A DNA stretch of 64,000 bases from Zhongshania aliphaticivorans (GCF_902705875.1 NZ_CACSIK010000004.1:1-64000); one strand, 5' to 3'; shown: positions 34,243-44,321, counted from the stretch's first letter. The notes: generated from the letters alone by a model not told the origin. Numbers and translations: made by a program.

Positions 34243-35490
34243 TTATTGATTTGGCAGGGGCTTTTCTAGCACAAATTGGTAAACATCTATGGAGTTAGCG
34301 CGAAAGCCGCCTTCACAATAACTCAGGTAGTAGTGCCACATCCGCTGAAAGCGTTTATCAAAGCCCAACGGGGCAATTTCTTCCCAGCGATGATGAAATA
34401 CATCATTCCATTCACGCAATGTGCGTGCGTAACCTAAGCCAAACGCTTCTTCATCATCTACCTTTAACCCTGCGAGTTTAGCTTGCTCACGAAAGATGTC
34501 GGGAGTGGGCAGCATGCCGCCGGGGAAAATATAGGTTTGGATGAAGTCTGGGTTGCTTCGGTATTGTTCAAAGCGCTGGTCTTCGATAGTAATTATTTGG
34601 ATAGAGGCCTTACCACCTGGTTTGAGGCGATCAAATACGGTGCTGAAATACGTTGGCCAATATTTTTCACCGACGGCTTCAAGCATTTCTATAGAGACAA
34701 TATGGTCATATTCGCCGGTGGTGTCGCGGTAATCTGTAAGGCTAAATTCGGCCGTGCCAAGGGTTTGGGTGTTAGCTAAGCGCTGTTGGGCAAATTCTAG
34801 CTGTCTTTCAGACAGCGTAATGCCATGTAGTGATACGTTTTTCTGGCTACATACCTGCTCTGCAAAGCCGCCCCAACCACAGCCAACTTCAAGAATACGG
34901 TCGCCATCTTGAATATTGAGTAAATCGATAATGCGCTGGTATTTTGCGTATTGAGCTTGGGCGAGTGTTTGCTGATCAGAGCTATAGTAGGCGGCTGAGT
35001 AAGTCATGCTAGGGTCTAGCCACTGCTGGTAAAACTCGTTACCAAGGTCATAGTGATAGGAAATATTACGCCGACTGCCGCGCTTGCTATTGGCATTGCG
35101 CTGATGTCGCCACTTTTGGAAAAGGCCTTCTAATTTTCCGCTGTCGAGCATCCCCTCAAAATGCGTTTCATTGATGGCTATCCACTCCACCAGCATGGCA
35201 AGGTCAGGGCTGTCCCAGTCACCGTCTATATAGGCTTCACTCCAACCAACAGAGCCGCCAGTAATGGCTTTACGTACCGGTTTCCAGTTGTGTAGCACAA
35301 TGACCGGGTTGAAGTGTTCGCAGGGATGCTCGCCCAATTCAATACTGTTGCCATTGGGAAGGGTGAGACGCAAAACCCCTTGGGCTGCATGGGATAAAGG
35401 TGCGAGGGCTTTGGTCACCATTTGCTGTTGGCGCCTTGCCCACCAGCCGGTATCTACATTATTTACCAGAGCCGCAGTGGCAGTTTTCAT
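34243..35490 (-). CDS. Cyclopropane-fatty-acyl-phospholipid synthase family methyltransferase
   Basis: A 415-aa SAM-dependent enzyme acting on unsaturated acyl chains of membrane lipids. NISYHYDLGNEFYQQWLDPSMTYSAAY and the SAM motif ILEVGCGWGGFAEQV are clear; FIQTYIFPGGMLP and the GYARTLREWN region follow. It could be a true cyclopropane synthase or a relative that methylates acyl chains. DUF1365 and FAD oxidoreductase genes lie directly upstream on the same strand, an arrangement linked to modified membrane lipids. AAAGGG precedes the ATG. Confidence 0.88.
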   Translation of the reverse strand: MKTATAALVNNVDTGWWARRQQQMVTKALAPLSHAAQGVLRLTLPNGNSIELGEHPCEHFNPVIVLHNWKPVRKAITGGSVGWSEAYIDGDWDSPDLAMLVEWIAINETHFEGMLDSGKLEGLFQKWRHQRNANSKRGSRRNISYHYDLGNEFYQQWLDPSMTYSAAYYSSDQQTLAQAQYAKYQRIIDLLNIQDGDRILEVGCGWGGFAEQVCSQKNVSLHGITLSERQLEFAQQRLANTQTLGTAEFSLTDYRDTTGEYDHIVSIEMLEAVGEKYWPTYFSTVFDRLKPGGKASIQIITIEDQRFEQYRSNPDFIQTYIFPGGMLPTPDIFREQAKLAGLKVDDEEAFGLGYARTLREWNDVFHHRWEEIAPLGFDKRFQRMWHYYLSYCEGGFRANSIDVYQFVLEKPLPNQ

Positions 35491-35516
35491 AGTTGACCCT
35501 TTGTTTGTTATGGCAT

Positions 35517-36302
35517 TTATTGGTCAATACGTGAAATTGAAGACTTTGGTTCAGGAGAGCGGGGCACTATTTTTACTCCTTTGATAAAAAGTCGTAGTGC
35601 CTCCCAGTGTATACCCAAAACAGCTTTAATGGTCATAAGCGGAAGGGAAAGGAGGTTTTTCACTAGTTCGCGGTCTGAGAATGGTCGGCGTTTGCCGCGA
35701 AAAACGGCGTGTAACAGCGCTTTACCTTGCTCGGTCTCGCGAATGGCCAAGGCAATATTTTTGCCTGGTAAGTGCATTCGGAAGTGGTATCGAGCCGTCA
35801 TGGGGATAAACGGCGATACGTAAAATTGTTTATCGCATTGCTGGCGAATTATGCCTTTATGCTGGTCGCTATCAGAGACGGGAATTAAATAGCTGTGTCG
35901 CTGTTTAAAGGTGTTGCTGACCTCATAGAGAATAGCAAAGAGCTGCTGATTCTCTTTGTAGCAGTAATACACGCTGAGAGGGTTAAAGGTGAAACCCAAA
36001 ATACGCGGGTAGCAAAGCAGTGTCGCGCTATGCAACCTGTCATTAACTCCATTCTCACGCAGGGTTCTTTCTAGGTATTGGCGAGGTGCTTCGCCGCTTT
36101 TATCACCAACATCTCGGTGATAAAAGCTAAAGAAATTAAATTTATTGATAGAAAATAGTTTGCAGTGTTGCTCGGTTTCACTCAGCGCGTCGAGATCAAA
36201 AAGAAAGCTGCTCATGCGGTATACAAAGCGATGTTTGCGAGGGGAAAAACGGTGATGCATCACCTCGCCGCTGTAAATTGCAGAGCGGTTCTCTGCGCTC
36301 AT
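35517..36302 (-). CDS. DUF1365 family protein
   Basis: A 261-aa protein of the DUF1365 family. RSAIYSGEVMHHRFSPRKHRFVYRMSSFLFDLD at the N-terminus, then GFTFNPLSVYYCY and KQFYVSPFIPMTARYHFRM, are the signatures. The family is encoded next to cyclopropane-synthase-like methyltransferases and FAD oxidoreductases; its activity is not established. Its start overlaps the stop of the FAD oxidoreductase gene by four bases (ATGA). Confidence 0.88.
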   Translation of the reverse strand: MSAENRSAIYSGEVMHHRFSPRKHRFVYRMSSFLFDLDALSETEQHCKLFSINKFNFFSFYHRDVGDKSGEAPRQYLERTLRENGVNDRLHSATLLCYPRILGFTFNPLSVYYCYKENQQLFAILYEVSNTFKQRHSYLIPVSDSDQHKGIIRQQCDKQFYVSPFIPMTARYHFRMHLPGKNIALAIRETEQGKALLHAVFRGKRRPFSDRELVKNLLSLPLMTIKAVLGIHWEALRLFIKGVKIVPRSPEPKSSISRIDQ

Positions 36303-37648
36303 GCGGCAACGGTTAGCGAACTTGTTGGCTGCACATGTATGCGCCCGTTAGCATTTTCTGCATGCCATGGCCGTGCCGCTCCACCTAGCTGTTCTGCAAC
36401 GGCTAAGCCAGATTGAATGCCGTCTTCATGGAAGCCATAACCAAAATAGCTGCCACAAAACCAGGTTCTTTGCGTTCCTTGTATACTCCAGAGGTGTTTT
36501 TGGGCATTGAGTGCTGCCTCATCAAACACGGGGTGTTGGTAGCTAAACTGTTTATAAACAAGTGGCCTTCTTGGTTGTTGCAGAGGATTAAGGGTAACGA
36601 TAATTGGCTCTGAACAAGGAAGGTGTTGCAGTGAATTCATCCAGTAACTAACAGAGACTTTGCTGTTCTGCTGTTGATTGTCTGCCAGGTAATTCCAGCT
36701 TGACCAGACTTCGCCGAGTACCGGCATCAGTTTTTCATCGCGGTGCAAAAAGGCATCGTTCTGCTCGTAAGAGAAGGCGCCAAGAAGACGTTTTTCGTCT
36801 TTGCTTGGGTCGTCGAGTATCGCCAAAGACTGGTCGGCGTGGCCAGCCATAACAAGCTGGTCAAAGCGATGTTGGTCGCCGTTTTGATCGGTGATGATAA
36901 CGTGATCGTGAAAGCGCTTGACCTTGCTCGCTTTGGTGTTAAGGCGTATCTCGCCAGCAAAATCCTGGGTCATGCGTTTAATGTATTCTCGTGACCCACC
37001 CACAACGGTTTGCCATTGTGGTCGTTCATTCACTTGTAGAAGTCCGTGGTTATCGCAAAAGCGCAGAAAGGTTTTTGCAGGATAGGCCATGAACTTTTCT
37101 ACTGGCGTAGACCAAATTGCGGCTCCCATGGGGAGTAAATGATCTTCGCAAAATCCGGGGCCAAATTTTTCGCGCTCTAGCAACTCTCCAAGCGACATGT
37201 CGTCGGGTAATGATTGCAACCAGTCGGCGCTGTTTTTGTAAAAACGCAGCAGATCTTTAATCATTCGCCAAAACCGAGGGCGCAATAAATTGCGTTTTTG
37301 GGCAAACAGGGTCGAGATAGAATTTGAACCGCTGTATTCCAAGCGTCCCCGATCAAGTGACACGCCAAAGGACATATCAGTGCTTTGATATCTTACGCCT
37401 AGCTCTTTAAATAGAGCGACTAAATTTGGGTAGCAACGCTCATTAAATACAATAAAGCCCGTATCAACTGCGATTGTACCGGCGGTAGTTTGAATGTCTA
37501 CGGTGTTGGTGTGGCCGCCTAAACGTGAGTCTTGCTCAAAAATAGTGACGTTGTGATTTTTACTCAGCAGCCATGCGCTGCTAAGCCCAGCAATGCCTGA
37601 GCCAATAACGGCAATATTGAGTGGTTTTTTATGTGATAAGTTTTGCAT
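36299..37648 (-). CDS. FAD-dependent amine-oxidase-like oxidoreductase
   Basis: A 449-aa flavoprotein. The N-terminal dinucleotide motif is VIGSGIAGLSSAWLL, followed by FEQDSRLGGHTNTVD; the C-terminal FAD contact includes WFCGSYFGYGFHEDGIQSG. This is the NAD(P)/FAD oxidoreductase usually found with DUF1365 and a cyclopropane-synthase-like gene. It probably dehydrogenates or rearranges a modified acyl chain. It is the first gene of this minus-strand operon and is divergent from the MFS gene. Confidence 0.88.
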   Translation of the reverse strand: MQNLSHKKPLNIAVIGSGIAGLSSAWLLSKNHNVTIFEQDSRLGGHTNTVDIQTTAGTIAVDTGFIVFNERCYPNLVALFKELGVRYQSTDMSFGVSLDRGRLEYSGSNSISTLFAQKRNLLRPRFWRMIKDLLRFYKNSADWLQSLPDDMSLGELLEREKFGPGFCEDHLLPMGAAIWSTPVEKFMAYPAKTFLRFCDNHGLLQVNERPQWQTVVGGSREYIKRMTQDFAGEIRLNTKASKVKRFHDHVIITDQNGDQHRFDQLVMAGHADQSLAILDDPSKDEKRLLGAFSYEQNDAFLHRDEKLMPVLGEVWSSWNYLADNQQQNSKVSVSYWMNSLQHLPCSEPIIVTLNPLQQPRRPLVYKQFSYQHPVFDEAALNAQKHLWSIQGTQRTWFCGSYFGYGFHEDGIQSGLAVAEQLGGAARPWHAENANGRIHVQPTSSLTVAA

Positions 37649-37754
37649 ATGTACTTCTGTGATCTCAGCGTGTGCTTATTACGTATCTATACTTAGATCA
37701 GATCATCGTTCCAGATACTGATTAAGGCTGTTTTTCTTTCTTTCGGAGTCCACT

Positions 37755-38987
37755 GTGTCAACTCCTGTCCGATATTGGCGACTTTTTTGTTATTCACTGC
37801 CGGGTATTCCACTAGCGGCTTTGGGTCTTCCATTCTATATTTACGCTCCTTTGTGGCTGGCTGAACAAGGTGGTTATGGCTATAGCCTTGTTGGCCTTAT
37901 CTTCTTTGTGGCCCGCATTGGTGACGTCCTCAGTGATTTACCGGTAGGAGTTTGGGTAGATCGCCGTGGAAGCCATCGTTGGTTTTGGTTAAGCGCATGG
38001 GGCACGGTTGCATTAAGTGTCATGCTGCTAACGCTGATTCCTCACCCGTGGTCACCGCTGATGTTGGGCTTGGTGCTCGTACTTCTCATGTTGGGCTGGA
38101 CGGGTATTACTGTACCTTGGTTAGCGCTTCCTGTGAACCTATCTCGCCATAACATAGATCGATTACGTTATAACAGCAGTCGTGAGGCGATGTTGTTGAT
38201 TGGTACTTTGGCCGCAATGCTTGTACCGGCAATGGTGCCGGCGTCGGCTCTGCCGCCAATCTTGGTTTTATTGTTATTGGTGCTGGTGATTGCGGTTTAT
38301 TTACAGGGGAGTCAGAAACCGCTAGGGGCGAGTGATAACTCACTGAGTTACAAGATTTTATTGTCTGATCCACGAGTTAGAAATTTGGCGCTGCCGTGGT
38401 TTTTAAATATGTTAGCGAATGCTATTCCTGGCACAGTGCTTATATTATTTATGAGGGAAGTATTGCATGCAGAGAGCGAGCTTCCCCTTGTTCTGATTTG
38501 TTATTTTGCCGCGGGTTTAGTGGGTGTGCCGTTCTGGTATTTCTTGGCTAACCGTATTGGCAATCTACAGGCTTGGCGAATTGGTTTATGCAGCTCAGCG
38601 TTGCTGTTTAGCTTAGCTGCATTTTTGGGTGACGGTGATGTTTATTGGTTTGTCGTCATCAGTATTGGCACCGGTTTGGCGCTGGGTGCTGACCAAGCAT
38701 TGCCATCAGTAATGCAAACAGGATTGGCACAGACCTTGTCAGCCGAGCGCGGAGGGGCCGATGTTGCTGCGCGAATGTTTGCCCTTTGGAGTATGTTAAG
38801 TAAGGCGGCTATGGGTGTGGCGGTTGGAGTTTCATATTTATGGCTGGGTAATCAGCTTGATGCACTTATTCCTCCTGCGTGGGCAATCAGTAGCGTTTAT
38901 ATTTTGGCGCCAGTGATATTAAAGTTATTGGTTTTTGTGTTGCTGGGGCGTCAGTCAATCGCGTTAGCTCATGAGGAAGTGAAATGA
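37755..38987 (+). CDS. MFS transporter of the sugar:cation symporter (GPH) type
   Basis: A 410-aa permease with about 12 membrane segments. GLIFFVARIGDVLSDLPVGVWVDRRG near residues 49-74 is the loop-2/3 MFS signature, close to melibiose-type (GPH) symporters. The start is GTG at 37755 with CGGAG upstream. Its ATGA stop/start overlap with the next gene shows coupling. It is divergent from the DUF1365/FAD cluster; transport of a lipid-related compound is possible but unproven. Confidence 0.82.
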   Translation: MSTPVRYWRLFCYSLPGIPLAALGLPFYIYAPLWLAEQGGYGYSLVGLIFFVARIGDVLSDLPVGVWVDRRGSHRWFWLSAWGTVALSVMLLTLIPHPWSPLMLGLVLVLLMLGWTGITVPWLALPVNLSRHNIDRLRYNSSREAMLLIGTLAAMLVPAMVPASALPPILVLLLLVLVIAVYLQGSQKPLGASDNSLSYKILLSDPRVRNLALPWFLNMLANAIPGTVLILFMREVLHAESELPLVLICYFAAGLVGVPFWYFLANRIGNLQAWRIGLCSSALLFSLAAFLGDGDVYWFVVISIGTGLALGADQALPSVMQTGLAQTLSAERGGADVAARMFALWSMLSKAAMGVAVGVSYLWLGNQLDALIPPAWAISSVYILAPVILKLLVFVLLGRQSIALAHEEVK

Positions 38988-39556
38988 TGTTAGACATATT
39001 ATATTATTTACGGAAAATGTTTTATGTAGGATTGCTATTGATAGCGAGTTTACACGCGACAGTATTGGTGGCCGAAGAAAGCTGGCAGACAGTGAGTAAA
39101 GAAAGTTTTAGTTTGTTGTGGAAAGAAATTACTGAAACCCGTTTGCAAGTAGACCGGCAGCAAGCTAGGCCTGTATCCGGCAATATTCTCTCTCCAGATT
39201 ATGCAAAGCAGATTATTATTGAATATAAAGTGGGTGTTTCGGCGGAACGTTTTCAAAGTTTGACCATGAAGGCGCTAACCGAGGCCTTTACAGAAACGGA
39301 GCTTCGCACAGCAATGGATGATATTGTGCTGTTTTGTACTTGGTATCAGGATATTTCCAAGGGTGATCAATATCGTCTTTCGTGGCGGCCTAATACAGGT
39401 TTAACCCTGTATTTAAACGAAGACCCCTTGGGTGTCATTCGTGATTCAGAATCGGCAATGCTAATTTTGAGTGTTTGGTTAGGTCGAGCTGCCGTCAGTG
39501 AATCCCAGCGAGATACCATGTTGGCGGCATGGCAAAAATCTTTCAATTATAAGTAG
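38984..39556 (+). CDS. Chalcone-isomerase-like protein
   Basis: A 190-aa protein with a signal or anchor sequence (hydrophobic residues 12-30). RPVSGNILSPDYAKQIIIEYKVGVSAERFQ and LSWRPNTGLTLYLNEDPLGVIRD, then LSVWLGRAAVSES, fit the chalcone-isomerase-like fold that binds fatty acids in bacteria. It overlaps the MFS gene by four bases (ATGA). Bacterial members are encoded in clusters with cyclopropane-synthase and DUF1365 genes, as here. It may bind an acyl chain in the periplasm. Confidence 0.72.
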   Translation: MMLDILYYLRKMFYVGLLLIASLHATVLVAEESWQTVSKESFSLLWKEITETRLQVDRQQARPVSGNILSPDYAKQIIIEYKVGVSAERFQSLTMKALTEAFTETELRTAMDDIVLFCTWYQDISKGDQYRLSWRPNTGLTLYLNEDPLGVIRDSESAMLILSVWLGRAAVSESQRDTMLAAWQKSFNYK

Positions 39557-39607
39557 TGAATGCGAGTCTAGCTGGTTCAATGTTAGCTACCCTGAAGAAA
39601 TAACAGT

Positions 39608-40621
39608 TTGCTTGGTGTTTGTTTTCCTTTTGATTGTTTTTTCGTGCAATTCAGCGGCAAAAGCCTATATTCAATAATTAATAAGGCTAAAAATTGGCCG
39701 TGTATTGAGGGCGCCATCATCACACTCGACAGTTTCTTTTTATCTTTAAATAGCTACCTTTCATTTCCTTTGATCAGTTTGGGCAAGAGCCCGGTGACCT
39801 TAGGCACTTTACTTACTGGTTGTGTGGTAGTTGGTGTTGCAATGGTGGCTTCGCGGGTATTACGCGGTAGTTTGCGTTCAGTTGCTCAGCGTCGCACAGC
39901 ATTTTCTAGTAGTATTCTTTATACCATAGAGCGACTTATCCACTACGTTGTCTTGTGCATTGGTGCGGTGATTGCTTTGTCGGTGGTGGGTATTGATTTT
40001 AGCAAGCTGGCCTTGGTCGCATCGGCGTTATCGGTGGGAATAGGTTTTGGCTTGCAGGCTATTTTTAGTAATTTTGTGTCGGGCTTAATTATCTTGGTAG
40101 AGCGGGCGCTAAAGGTAGGCGATTATGTGCAACTTGAAAGCGGCGTGATTGGGGTAGTAACAGAAATAACAGTGAGGGCAACAATCATAACAACCTTAGA
40201 AAATGCTGAGGTGATTGTGCCAAACTCCGAGTTTGTTAATGGCAAAGTGACGAATTGGACCCACACGAATAATTACTGCCGCCTGCGTATTCCTTTTGGT
40301 GTGGCTTACGGCACGGATAAAGATCGGATGCGAGACGTGGTGTTGGCCGCCATTGGCGAGCTTCCCCAAACCTTGTTGGATTTTCCGGGCCGATCGCCCT
40401 CAGTTATTATGAAAGGTTTCGGTGACTCAAGTTTAGATTTTGAATTATTGGTGTGGGTAAAGCCCGAGTATGCGGCACAGCAGAGTGGCACACGGTCTGC
40501 TTTTTTGTGGACTATTGATACTGCTTTGGTTGATGCCGGTATTGTGGTGCCTTTTCCACAACGGGATTTACATATTGTCTCCGACTATAAAGATCAAGCA
40601 ATACGCGATAGTGAGGGGTGA
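39608..40621 (+). CDS. Mechanosensitive ion channel (MscS-like)
   Basis: A small-conductance mechanosensitive channel. The pore helix is VASALSVGIGFGLQAIFSNFVSGLIIL with the downstream IVPNSEFVNGKVTNW beta domain. The first membrane helix begins near residue 64. The start is unsettled: the reading frame is open from TTG 39608, but there is no in-frame ATG before residue 79 and no clear ribosome site, so the true start may be at residues 37-56 (for instance TTG at L56). It overlaps the DUF2007 gene by one base (TGATG). Confidence 0.88.
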   Translation: MLGVCFPFDCFFVQFSGKSLYSIINKAKNWPCIEGAIITLDSFFLSLNSYLSFPLISLGKSPVTLGTLLTGCVVVGVAMVASRVLRGSLRSVAQRRTAFSSSILYTIERLIHYVVLCIGAVIALSVVGIDFSKLALVASALSVGIGFGLQAIFSNFVSGLIILVERALKVGDYVQLESGVIGVVTEITVRATIITTLENAEVIVPNSEFVNGKVTNWTHTNNYCRLRIPFGVAYGTDKDRMRDVVLAAIGELPQTLLDFPGRSPSVIMKGFGDSSLDFELLVWVKPEYAAQQSGTRSAFLWTIDTALVDAGIVVPFPQRDLHIVSDYKDQAIRDSEG

Positions 40622-40938
40622 TGACGCTGCACAAGGTATTTACAAACCAAAACTTAACCATGGTTGTGAATGTTCAAAACCTACTTTTGACCCATGGTAT
40701 CTCGACGGAGTTGCGCAATGTCTACGCCAGTGGTGCAAGTGGGAGCTTGGCATTCACAGAGGTTTGGCCTGAACTTTGGATTGAGCCTAAGGATGTGATT
40801 TGCGCTGAGGCTGTATTGCAAGATTTTCATCAACAAGCGGATGTCACGTGGGTTTGTGCAGAGTGTAAAGAGGAGAATCCTGCTAGCTTTGATTATTGCT
40901 GGAATTGCGGTCAAGGCTCGCCTAGCGTAGAAGATTAG
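40621..40938 (+). CDS. DUF2007 domain with C-terminal zinc ribbon
   Basis: A 105-aa cytoplasmic protein. The first 70 residues fit DUF2007 (a small ferredoxin-like fold linked to signal transduction): FTNQNLTMVVNVQNLLLTHGIST and LWIEPKDVICAEAVLQDF. The C-terminal 35 residues form a zinc ribbon, WVCAECKEENPASFDYCWNC (C-xx-C...C-xx-C). The ATG at 40621 overlaps the mscS stop; a GTG at 40618 is also possible. It is followed by a terminator. Confidence 0.8.
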   Translation: MTLHKVFTNQNLTMVVNVQNLLLTHGISTELRNVYASGASGSLAFTEVWPELWIEPKDVICAEAVLQDFHQQADVTWVCAECKEENPASFDYCWNCGQGSPSVED

Positions 40939-41092
40939 ATGCTGCTGGGCAAGATGGAGAAGTGTAACCCTAGGGGTAAATCCGTATTAATATCCAATGA
41001 CGTTATTGCTATGGTGAAAGGGATGCTTTCCTTTTCAGTAGAATTTGGAATGGGTTTTGTCTTCTGTTGCGTGAAGATACAACCAGATTTAT

Positions 41093-41114
41093 GGGGCCTT
41101 ACGGCCCCTTTTTT
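41093..41114 (+). terminator. Intrinsic terminator after the DUF2007 gene
   Basis: GGGGCC (41093-41098), loop TTAC, GGCCCC (41103-41108), then six T. Oriented for the plus-strand genes; ilvD ends close by on the opposite strand. Confidence 0.85.
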
Positions 41115-41129
41115 ATGCCAAAAATTTGC

Positions 41130-42971
41130 TTATAGCTGGCTAATATCCCGTACTGCGCCCTTGTCGGCACTGGTTGCCATTTTGGCATAAGCTTTTAGGG
41201 CTGCAGATACTTTGCGTGGACGTTCTTTTATAGGCTTCCAACCATCAGCACCTTTTGCATCCATGGCTTTGCGGCGTTTATTGAGCTCGCCCTCATCGAC
41301 CAAGACATTAATGCCGCGATTGGGGATGTCGATACGAATAATGTCGCCCTGCTCAACAAGGCCAATAGCGCCACCGGCTGCTGCCTCTGGTGATGCGTGA
41401 CCAATCGATAAGCCAGAGGTGCCTCCAGAGAAACGGCCATCTGTTAATAGGGCGCAAACTTTGCCCAAGCCCTTAGATTTTATGTAGCTGGTTGGATATA
41501 GCATTTCCTGCATACCGGGCCCACCTTTGGGGCCTTCGTAGCGGACAATCACAACATCACCGGCTTTAACGCGATCGTGAAGAATATCGTCAACCGCGCC
41601 TTCTTGGCTTTCACAAATATGCGCAGGCCCTTCAAATACCAAAATGCTTTCGTCAACACCAGAGGTTTTGACCACGCAGCCGTCTTCGGCGATATTGCCA
41701 AATAACACCGCTAAGCCGCCTTCGGTAGAAAAGGCATGTTCGAGTGAGCGAATACAGCCGTTTTCGCGGTCGGCATCAAGCGAACCCCACCGAGTATCTT
41801 GGCTAAAGGCAGTTTGTGTGGGAATGCCTGCAGGGCCGGCTTTGAAGAAATTCTTCACCGCGTCGTTATCTGTCGACATGATGTCCCATTGCGCCAATGC
41901 CGCGCCCATTGTGCTGGCATGAACGGTAGGCAGGCTGGTGTCTAAAAGACCCGCGCGATCAAGCTCACCAAGAATACCCATTACGCCACCGGCTCTATGA
42001 ACATCTTCCATATGGTAGAGCGGAGTATTGGGTGCGACTTTGCACAACTGCGGGACTTCGCGAGATAGCTTGTCGATATCATGCAGAGTGTAGTTGAGCT
42101 CAGCTTCTTGTGCGGCGGCTAGCAAATGTAAAATGGTGTTGGTCGAGCCGCCCATGGCAATATCTAAGGCCATGGCATTTTGAAACGCGCTGTGTGAGGC
42201 AATATTGCGGGGCAATACTGTGTCATCGTCTTCTTCGTAGTAGCGTTTGGTGATTTCGACAACACGTCGGCCAGCTTCTAAAAAGAGTTTTTTACGATCC
42301 GCGTGGGTGGCCAGCAATGACCCGTTACCCGGCAATGATAGGCCAAGGGCTTCGGTCAGGCAGTTCATTGAGTTAGCGGTGAACATACCAGAACATGAAC
42401 CACAGGTTGGGCATGCTGAACGCTCGTATTCCGCTACTTTCTCGTCAGATGCGCTATCGTCTACCGCGATAACCATGGCATCCACAAGATCGAGCTTGTT
42501 CTCAGAAAGCTTGGTTTTGCCGGCTTCCATGGGGCCGCCAGACACGAAAATCACGGGGATGTTAAGCCGCAGGGCTGCCATCAACATACCCGGGGTGATT
42601 TTGTCGCAGTTAGAAATACACACCATGGCGTCGGCGCAGTGTGCATTAACCATATACTCAACAGAGTCGGCGATAATGTCTCGGCTAGGCAAGCTGTAAA
42701 GCATACCGTCGTGGCCCATGGCGATGCCATCATCAACCGCAATGGTATTGAACTCTTTGGCAACGCCGCCGGCTTCTTCGATTTCGCGGGCAACTAATTG
42801 GCCCATATCTTTTAGGTGTACGTGGCCGGGAACAAATTGAGTAAAAGAGTTAACCACGGCGATAATGGGTTTTTCAAAATCACCGTCGGTCATGCCAGTA
42901 GCGCGCCACAACGCGCGCGCGCCCGCCATATTGCGGCCGCCGGTAGTGGTTTTGGAACGATAAACAGGCAT
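41130..42971 (-). CDS. ilvD: Dihydroxy-acid dehydratase IlvD
   Basis: Removes water from dihydroxy acids in valine and isoleucine synthesis, and needs a [2Fe-2S] or [4Fe-4S] cluster. The cluster cysteines are in [13 protein letters not shown] and [35 protein letters not shown] is the active-site signature. At 613 aa it is full length. It stands alone here; no other ilv gene is in the window. GAGGA precedes the ATG. Confidence 0.95.
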   Translation of the reverse strand: MPVYRSKTTTGGRNMAGARALWRATGMTDGDFEKPIIAVVNSFTQFVPGHVHLKDMGQLVAREIEEAGGVAKEFNTIAVDDGIAMGHDGMLYSLPSRDIIADSVEYMVNAHCADAMVCISNCDKITPGMLMAALRLNIPVIFVSGGPMEAGKTKLSENKLDLVDAMVIAVDDSASDEKVAEYERSACPTCGSCSGMFTANSMNCLTEALGLSLPGNGSLLATHADRKKLFLEAGRRVVEITKRYYEEDDDTVLPRNIASHSAFQNAMALDIAMGGSTNTILHLLAAAQEAELNYTLHDIDKLSREVPQLCKVAPNTPLYHMEDVHRAGGVMGILGELDRAGLLDTSLPTVHASTMGAALAQWDIMSTDNDAVKNFFKAGPAGIPTQTAFSQDTRWGSLDADRENGCIRSLEHAFSTEGGLAVLFGNIAEDGCVVKTSGVDESILVFEGPAHICESQEGAVDDILHDRVKAGDVVIVRYEGPKGGPGMQEMLYPTSYIKSKGLGKVCALLTDGRFSGGTSGLSIGHASPEAAAGGAIGLVEQGDIIRIDIPNRGINVLVDEGELNKRRKAMDAKGADGWKPIKERPRKVSAALKAYAKMATSADKGAVRDISQL

Positions 42972-43196
42972 AAATAATCCTCGTTGGCAGTGGCCAAACC
43001 CTATCTTGCAAATAAACTAAAGTGCGCTAGTTTAACACAGCGTATGGGGTCGTCGCACAAGGTAAAACACAGGGTATTTATAGCAGTTATGCGCTAATCT
43101 GCGTACAAGAGGTGGCAGCTTACTTTGGCAGAGAGGCCGTTAAGGGGCGCAGAGCCGATTTTGTCAGTTAAAAACACATCCTAACTGGAGTTAATA

Positions 43197-44321
43197 ATGG
43201 ATGAAGCATTAGGCGTAGTGAATAGCGTCTCACCGGACTGGCTAGGTGAGTGGGGGCCGTTCGCGGTGCTCATGATCATTTTATTTGGTGTCTGGTTGTT
43301 CATCCGCAAGCTATTTGCGGTTCAAAAAGATCATGGCGCAGATATTCGTTACCGGGAGCAGGGCACCAAATTGGTGTTCCGGCTCAGTGGCGTTTTACTC
43401 ACAATAACAACCTTCCCCATGGACAGCGAGCTGCGGGGGCAGTTATTAAGTTTGGTCGGTTTGCTGCTCAGTGCGGCCATTGCCTTGTCGTCAACCTCCG
43501 TCATGGGCAACTTAATGGCGGGTTTTATGTTGCGCACGGTGAATAGCTTTCGCGCTGGCGACTATATTGAATTTCGTAACGAGCTGGGCCGCGTCTCGCA
43601 ACGAGGTTTGTTGCACGTAGAATTTCAGAATGAAACCAGTGAGCTAGTCACTGTGCCAAATTTACTGTTAGTACAGGAACCCTATAATGTTGTGCGCTCT
43701 TCCGGTACGGTGGTGTCAGCCGAGGTCTCGCTGGGTTATGACGTAGATCGCCGCGATATAGAAGCCGCCTTGTTACTGGCCATTGAAGCGGCGGAATTGG
43801 ACGATGGTTTTGTGCAAATACGTGATCTTGGGGACTTCTCGGTGATGTACCGCGCAAGCGGTTGGTTGAAGGAAGCCGGTTTGTTGGTAAGTGCACGATC
43901 TCGCCTACGGGGCAGAATGTTAGATGCATTGCATGAGGCGGGAATTGAAATTGTATCGCCATCATTTATGAATCAACGGCCGCTGCCGTCTGATTTACAG
44001 TTCATCCCAAAACGAAAGAAAATTAGACACCCAGAAGAAGATAAAAACGGACACGCCGAAGAAATCTTGTTTAGCAAAGCCGAAGTAGCCAGCGCGGTAG
44101 AAAATCTAGAATCAAAAATTAAAAAACTAAAAGAAACATTAAAAGCAGAGCCAGACGAAAGTGGCGAAGAGGTAGATCGCGACGCGGTAAAAGTAGAGCT
44201 TTCTCTTTTAACGGCAGAGTTAGAAAAAGCGCGGGAAACTGCCAAAGAAGAAGCGGCTAGAGATCGTCATGGAAAAGAGGATGACGATGACGAGGTTAAT
44301 GACGCGGAGAAGAAAAAATAG
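43197..44321 (+). CDS. MscS-like membrane protein with charged coiled-coil tail
   Basis: A 374-aa protein. Three membrane segments are visible, the last (GLLLSAAIALSSTSVMGNLMAGFML) in the position of the MscS pore helix, followed by a MscS-type beta domain (FRAGDYIEFRNELGRVSQRG, then LVTVPNLLLVQEP). The last 100 residues form an unusual acidic/basic coiled coil (VENLESKIKKLKETLKAE; EELEKARETAKEEAARDRH) ending in DDDDEVNDAEKKK. It may be a channel with a cytoplasmic assembly or sensing tail. GGAG precedes the ATG. Confidence 0.8.
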   Translation: MDEALGVVNSVSPDWLGEWGPFAVLMIILFGVWLFIRKLFAVQKDHGADIRYREQGTKLVFRLSGVLLTITTFPMDSELRGQLLSLVGLLLSAAIALSSTSVMGNLMAGFMLRTVNSFRAGDYIEFRNELGRVSQRGLLHVEFQNETSELVTVPNLLLVQEPYNVVRSSGTVVSAEVSLGYDVDRRDIEAALLLAIEAAELDDGFVQIRDLGDFSVMYRASGWLKEAGLLVSARSRLRGRMLDALHEAGIEIVSPSFMNQRPLPSDLQFIPKRKKIRHPEEDKNGHAEEILFSKAEVASAVENLESKIKKLKETLKAEPDESGEEVDRDAVKVELSLLTAELEKARETAKEEAARDRHGKEDDDDEVNDAEKKK

